DNA from: Bacteroidales bacterium
Lineage (GTDB): Bacteria; Bacteroidota; Bacteroidia; Bacteroidales; UBA12481
DNA: 9,506 bases
Direction of reading: 5' to 3'
NCBI GenBank assembly: GCA_028707745.1
Contig: JAQWAJ010000038.1
Coordinates: 1 to 9,506 of the forward strand
Under the pieces are notes generated by a model that worked only from the letters and a program-made list of their open reading frames with translations, had not been told where the DNA came from and searched no databases. Below, piece by piece: positions 5,744 to 9,506 of the stretch (the first letter of the stretch is position 1; every line of letters starts with the position of its first letter). The translations under genes and the position numbers were made by a program.

Positions 5744-6222
5744 TCTTTTTCAGTTTTTTTACCATTAGTATCATCAGTTAACTGCATGAAAATGAAGTTT
5801 TTGCGTTCTTTTTCCTCCCGGTCGCGTTCTCCGTGGCGCGACATTACGCCGTATAGCACCGGAACAACGATCAGGGTTACGATGGTCGACACGGTCAGGC
5901 CGCCGATGATCACCACGCCCATGGGTTTCCACATTTCAGAACCGGAACCGGTACTGAGTGCCATTGGCAGCATACCCAGGATAGCGGTAAGAGCGGTCAT
6001 CAATACCGGGCGCAGACGGGATCTGCCGGCCAGGGCAATGGCTTCGTTCAGCTCATGACCCCGGTCGCGCATCAGGTTGGTGTAGTCGACGAGCACAATA
6101 CCGTTCTTAACTACAATACCTACCAGCATGACGGCACCCAAAGCGCCGATCATATCCAGGGTGGTTCCTGTTATCAGCAGGGCGAGGATCACTCCGGTGA
6201 TGGCAAATGGAACAGCCATCAT
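5740..6222 (-). CDS. RND efflux transporter, C-terminal piece (TM9-TM12)
   Basis: A 160-aa frame that contains the last quarter of an AcrB/HAE1-type RND transporter. It begins MMAVPFAITGVILALLI, the start of TM9. VGIVVKNGIVLVDY follows (TM10, with Lys39 as the equivalent of the conserved proton-relay lysine), then RLRPVLMTALTAILGMLPMALSTGSG and TM11, and GGLTVSTIVTLIVVPVLYGVM for TM12. The last 30 or so residues are a charged cytoplasmic tail. It is the continuation of the frame at 6219-8936: the stop codon there and the first ATG here overlap in ATGA. Its own start is therefore not evidence of an independent gene, since the family signature expects ESFKKPLIIMMAVP across the junction. Alone it could not pump. 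Together with the upstream piece the length is about 1070 aa, normal for the family. Confidence 0.85.
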   Translation of the reverse strand: MMAVPFAITGVILALLITGTTLDMIGALGAVMLVGIVVKNGIVLVDYTNLMRDRGHELNEAIALAGRSRLRPVLMTALTAILGMLPMALSTGSGSEMWKPMGVVIIGGLTVSTIVTLIVVPVLYGVMSRHGERDREEKERKNFIFMQLTDDTNGKKTEKE

Positions 6223-8936
6223 GATGATGAGGGCTTTTTGAATGATTCGAACTGTGAGGCCATCACGATATACACCAGCAGAACAATCATCAACATGAGC
6301 AGTCCCATGTCGGCGAAGGTCTCCTGCTGGTCTTTGTATTGGCCGGCAATACGGGTTGTGACGCCTTGCGGGATGTCAACTGTCTTCAGTGTTTTTTCCA
6401 CACTGACGGCCAGCTGGCCCAATGAGGTTTTATATGGGGTAACTTTAACCGTAACCACGCGCTGGCGGCTTTTGCGTTCAATGGCTTGTGGGGTCCAGTA
6501 TTCCTGAACGGATGCCACTTCGCTTAGTTTCACGGAACCACCGGTTGGAACAGGGATCGACAGATCCTTAATAGCACTGATGGAATTGCGGTTGCTCTCT
6601 TTAATACGAACCACGATATCATATTCATCGCCCTCTTCTTTCAGAAAACCGGCAGCCATACCGTTAATCCGGTTGCGGACATAGGTGGAGACGGTTGCTG
6701 AGGAGAGTCCGTGACGGGCAAGTTTTTCCTTGTCAACAACGACTTTTAGTTCCGCACGGTCCTCTTCACGGCTGATGGTGATGTCGCGGGCGCCTGGCAC
6801 ATTGTCCTTAATGGTTTGTTTAACCTTCTCAGCCAAAATGCTCGTTTGATCGAAGTCGTAACCATAGATTTCCACATCAACGGTTGAGGAACTTCCGCCC
6901 ATGAAGCTGCTTGCTACCTCTGCTTTGTAGTCGGTGATTTCAGGGTACTCCGCCATTTCCTGACGCAGTGCTTCGGCGATTTCTGCAATACCTCTTTTAC
7001 GCTCATTTTTATCGATACAAACAATGGTCATGGAGATTTTGCTGTTCGTAGTAGAGGAGAACAGGGAGGCGAAACCCGACTCATCGCTGGAACCCGAGGT
7101 GGTGGAAATAATTTTGATTTCCGGTGCGAGTGACATGAATCGTTTTTCCAGCAGACGGGCGGTTTTCAGAGTCTCTTCAATACGGGTTCCGCGCTGCAGT
7201 TCAACCGTCACACTGAGACGCCCTTGATCGCTCTCCTGCATGAAGTCGGTTCCGATCAAACCCATCCCGACAGGTATCAGTGAACCTATAAATATGAGTG
7301 CTGCTACGAGCAGAGTTATCCGTTTGTGGTGCAGACAATAGCGTAAAGCATTGGCGTACCAAATATTCAGGCCTTCGAGTGCCTTACCGACGGTCTTTTC
7401 GTACCAGGTGTTCTTGGCTTTTTCTTCAATCAGATGTCCGGCAGCGTCGAGTTTTACTTTTTTAGCAACCAGCAGTCTGGAGCCTAACATTGGAGTCAGC
7501 GATATGGCAACCAAGGCAGATACAGAGATCACAATGGTAATGACCCAACCTAATTCCTTGAACATGATACCGGCCATACCACCGAGCATAGTCAACGGAA
7601 GGAATACCGCTACGAGAACCAGGGTAGTGGCGATAACCGATACCCACACCTCGTTGGTAGCCGCAATTGCCGCCTCTCTCGGACTGGCCCCCCGCTCGAT
7701 GTGTTTGGTAATGTTTTCGAGCACCACAATCGCATCATCCACCACCAATCCGATGGCCACTGTTAAAGAACAGAGCGAGATGATGTTCAGCGAGCTGTCG
7801 ACAAATGCCAGGTAAACAAACGAAGCAACGAGCGCAATAGGAATTGTTAAACTGATGATCAGCGTGGCGCGCCACCTTCCGAGGAAGAAAAGTACCACCA
7901 TAACCACAAACAGCAAAGCGTACAGGATAGATTCTTCGAGGCTGTTGATAGAGTTCTGGATATCCACCGATGAGTCGTAAATCACATCGATCTGAATATC
8001 GGATGGAAGTTTTTCTTTGATGACCTCCATCTCTTTTCTGACATCGTTGCAGATCTGAACGGTATTTGCGCCCGACTGTTTGGTGATCAGAACACGAACT
8101 CCATCCCGTCCATTGAGTTTTTCATCCAGGGTGAGATCTTTAATGGTATCGCGAACCGTGGCGACATCGCGTACAAAAATCTGTTTACCATCCGCGGTGG
8201 TGGTGACCACGATGTTGTTGATATCAGCACTCTCGGCGTATTCGCTCCTTACCTGAAGCTGATACTGTTCTTTTTCCATTTTCACCGTACCTGACGACAT
8301 ATTCAGGTTGTTGCTGGCAATGGCGCTGCCAACCAGTTCGAGCGGAATATTATAGGCATCCAGTTTTTCCTGGTCGAGATCGACATACACATACCGGTTA
8401 GGTGATCCTGATAGGGAAATGTTACCGATACCGTTCACGCGGTTGAGCTGAGGCACAACCTCGTCGTTCAGAATCTTGTCCAAACCGGCGTAGCTCTCCT
8501 TGGCAGTAACGGCATATTGCAGAACAGGCATCATGCTGGTGCTGAACTTCATGATAAATGGGGTGGAACATCCGCTGGGCAGATAGTCCTTTACCATATC
8601 TACGTACGATCTTACGTCGTTTACTACTTCATCGATGTTGGTTCCCCATTCGAGTTCCAGCATGATCACTGACATGTTGTCTTTGGAGGTCGAGGTCATC
8701 TCTTTCAGACCATCAGCCGAGTTCAAACTGTTTTCGAGCAGTTTGGTCACGTTGGTTTCAACCTCACTGGCGCTGGCTCCGGAATAGGTAGTCATTACTG
8801 AAATGTAAGGGACCTCCATTTCCGGGAACTGATCGACAGGCAGCCTCGTGAACGAGTATATGCCTATTACCAGCATGGCCACAAATATTAGTATGGTCGT
8901 TACTGGCTTATGTATCGCTGATTTATAAATACTCAT
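6219..8936 (-). CDS. RND efflux transporter, N-terminal piece (TM1-TM8), frameshifted near its 3' end
   Basis: 905 aa of an AcrB/HAE1-type inner-membrane proton antiporter, which exports drugs or other compounds through a tripartite pump. TM1 is at about 12-29. The first porter domain follows, then TM2-TM6 from about 337. TM4 carries GLVVDDAIVVLENI with the Asp pair 400/401 of the proton relay. The second large periplasmic loop follows TM7, and the frame ends just after TM8 (LLMLMIVLLVYIVMASQF). The last residues ESFKKPSSS replace the expected ESFKKPLIIM, so reading frame is lost at the loop before TM9. The ATG at 8936 is chosen over a GTG eight codons upstream, because it gives a normal N-terminus (MSIYKSAIHKPVTT) and lies 10 bp after the adaptor stop. 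The GTG would overlap the adaptor gene. The order adaptor, pump, PII-like protein indicates one operon. Confidence 0.9.
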   Translation of the reverse strand: MSIYKSAIHKPVTTILIFVAMLVIGIYSFTRLPVDQFPEMEVPYISVMTTYSGASASEVETNVTKLLENSLNSADGLKEMTSTSKDNMSVIMLELEWGTNIDEVVNDVRSYVDMVKDYLPSGCSTPFIMKFSTSMMPVLQYAVTAKESYAGLDKILNDEVVPQLNRVNGIGNISLSGSPNRYVYVDLDQEKLDAYNIPLELVGSAIASNNLNMSSGTVKMEKEQYQLQVRSEYAESADINNIVVTTTADGKQIFVRDVATVRDTIKDLTLDEKLNGRDGVRVLITKQSGANTVQICNDVRKEMEVIKEKLPSDIQIDVIYDSSVDIQNSINSLEESILYALLFVVMVVLFFLGRWRATLIISLTIPIALVASFVYLAFVDSSLNIISLCSLTVAIGLVVDDAIVVLENITKHIERGASPREAAIAATNEVWVSVIATTLVLVAVFLPLTMLGGMAGIMFKELGWVITIVISVSALVAISLTPMLGSRLLVAKKVKLDAAGHLIEEKAKNTWYEKTVGKALEGLNIWYANALRYCLHHKRITLLVAALIFIGSLIPVGMGLIGTDFMQESDQGRLSVTVELQRGTRIEETLKTARLLEKRFMSLAPEIKIISTTSGSSDESGFASLFSSTTNSKISMTIVCIDKNERKRGIAEIAEALRQEMAEYPEITDYKAEVASSFMGGSSSTVDVEIYGYDFDQTSILAEKVKQTIKDNVPGARDITISREEDRAELKVVVDKEKLARHGLSSATVSTYVRNRINGMAAGFLKEEGDEYDIVVRIKESNRNSISAIKDLSIPVPTGGSVKLSEVASVQEYWTPQAIERKSRQRVVTVKVTPYKTSLGQLAVSVEKTLKTVDIPQGVTTRIAGQYKDQQETFADMGLLMLMIVLLVYIVMASQFESFKKPSSS
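6230..6240 (-). other. Site of the apparent frameshift in the RND transporter
   Basis: The coding strand reads TTC AAA AAG CCC TCA TCA TCA TGA. Adding one base in the C run (CCC to CCCC) would give CCC CTC ATC ATC ATG ATG GCT and restore the family sequence FKKPLIIMMAVP. The change is therefore a net one-base loss in a region with a five-A and a three-C run. Runs like this are common places for sequencing errors and for slippage in the cell. A -1 ribosomal shift at AAAAAG would also enter the correct frame, giving KKALIIMMAVP, but the heptamer is C AAA AAG, not the efficient A AAA AAG. Confidence 0.8.
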
Positions 8937-8946
8937 CTTTCCAATT

Positions 8947-9506
8947 TTATTGTACCACACTCAGTTTCACACCATCAACCAGTTTAGCCTGGCCAACGCT
9001 GACCAGTTGGTCTCCTACTTTGATCTTATCTGATAGAATTTCAACTTTTTCATCGAAACGCTGGCCAAGAGCAACCCCGATTCGTTTGGCCACCCCATTT
9101 TCGTTCAGGAAAATATACCGTTCGTTTGATCCGACCAGTTTAAGAACTGCCTGGTAAGGTGCCATGATGGCTTCCACCTGGCCCAGTTCGAGGGTGGTAC
9201 GTACAAACATACCCGGACGCAGCAGGTCGCTGCTGTTCTGGATCTTCAATTTTGCCTGGAAAGTGTGTGTCCGGGCATCCACGGTCGGGTAAACAATTTC
9301 GATCGTAGCCGGGAAAACCTGATCCGGATAGATATCTGAACGGAGTTCCAGATTCATGCCGGTTTTAACATCGGGGAAATAGGATTCCGGGATATTGATC
9401 AAAGCTTTCAGCACATGGATCTGAGTAAGAACGAGGATCGGGGCACCACCGTAAAGTTCGCCATCCTGAAAGTTTTGAGCGGAAATGACACCTGACATAC
9501 GGGATT
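8947..9506 (-). CDS. RND efflux periplasmic adaptor (membrane fusion protein), C-terminal part
   Basis: The frame is open through the right edge of the window (in-frame codons TCC CGT precede the Met at 9498), so that Met is internal and the true start lies outside. What is visible covers the end of the lipoyl/barrel-sandwich domain (SGVISAQNFQDGELYGGAPILVL). The beta-barrel domain follows (VLKALINIPESYFPDVKTGM to IEIVYPTVDARTHTFQAKLKIQN), with the characteristic LLRPGMFVRTTLELG. The membrane-proximal domain comes last, with a final VGQAKLVDGVKLSVVQ. Adaptors of this kind are anchored to the inner membrane and link the RND pump to an outer-membrane channel. The N-terminal membrane anchor and the helical hairpin are outside the window. 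The stop TAA (8949-8947) lies 10 bp before the transporter ATG, which fits one transcript. Confidence 0.9.
   Translation of the reverse strand, partial: SRMSGVISAQNFQDGELYGGAPILVLTQIHVLKALINIPESYFPDVKTGMNLELRSDIYPDQVFPATIEIVYPTVDARTHTFQAKLKIQNSSDLLRPGMFVRTTLELGQVEAIMAPYQAVLKLVGSNERYIFLNENGVAKRIGVALGQRFDEKVEILSDKIKVGDQLVSVGQAKLVDGVKLSVVQ

Noticed and set aside
5483..6058. 191-codon open frame on the plus strand
   Set aside because: It lies opposite the PII-like gene and the end of the RND transporter, has no recognisable domain, and its composition is explained by the antisense of those genes.
6234..6240. Efficient programmed -1 frameshift site
   Set aside because: The heptamer is C AAA AAG, so the P-site tRNA cannot re-pair fully, and no clear downstream stem was seen. 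A missing base is the simpler reading, although slippage is kept as an alternative in the findings.
6055..6507. 150-codon open frame on the plus strand
   Set aside because: It is antisense to the RND transporter; the translated sequence shows no domain and is rich in Thr, Ser and Val as expected from the reverse of a membrane-protein gene.
7351..7815. 154-codon open frame on the plus strand
   Set aside because: It is antisense to the TM4-TM6 part of the RND transporter, with no start signal or domain.
9496..9498. ATG as the start of the adaptor gene
   Set aside because: The frame continues upstream to the window edge and the residues after this Met are in the middle of the lipoyl/barrel-sandwich domain, so the Met is internal.

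Overview
The window looks like chromosomal DNA of a Bacteroidota species. The lines of evidence are a type IX secretion (Por) sorting domain on the C45-like hydrolase, a CarboxypepD_reg-like N-terminus, start regions without clear Shine-Dalgarno sequences, a TAnnTTTG-type -7 promoter box, and a PII-like gene coupled to an RND pump. No rRNA, tRNA or CRISPR array was seen. The assignment to the phylum is inference from these features.

Left edge (1-127): the first 20 codons of an IS3-family OrfA transposase on the minus strand, plus the terminal region of that insertion sequence. The IS end lies inside a small secreted-protein gene (123-395, minus) and supplies its stop codon, so that gene appears truncated after its CarboxypepD_reg-like start.

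Minus-strand metabolic block (441-3794): a HAD-type phosphatase (GTG start), a secreted UlaG-like metallo-beta-lactamase-fold hydrolase, and an exported two-domain protein that joins a nucleoside-hydrolase domain to an FmdE-like domain. The gap between the last two genes holds two tandem arrays of related 7-bp units. One forms a near-perfect palindrome; the other runs into the 3' end of the fusion gene and supplies its stop codon. The gap before the HAD gene holds three TGnnCA half-sites about two helical turns apart around a possible promoter.

Plus-strand gene (3889-5382): divergent from the fusion gene, it encodes a C45/acyltransferase-like Ntn hydrolase with a signal peptide and a C-terminal T9SS sorting domain, so it is probably exported across the outer membrane. 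It converges on the efflux operon, with a strong hairpin between them.

Minus-strand efflux operon (9506 to 5450): periplasmic adaptor (membrane fusion protein, cut by the window edge), RND inner-membrane transporter, then a small PII-like protein whose ATG overlaps the transporter stop in an ATGA. The transporter reading frame is broken by what looks like a one-base loss near 6231-6240, at the loop between TM8 and TM9. The two pieces together make a normal-length RND protein, with the proton-relay Asp pair in the first and the Lys in the second. Whether this is an assembly error, a real pseudogene, a frameshifting site or a split pump cannot be decided from the sequence alone.
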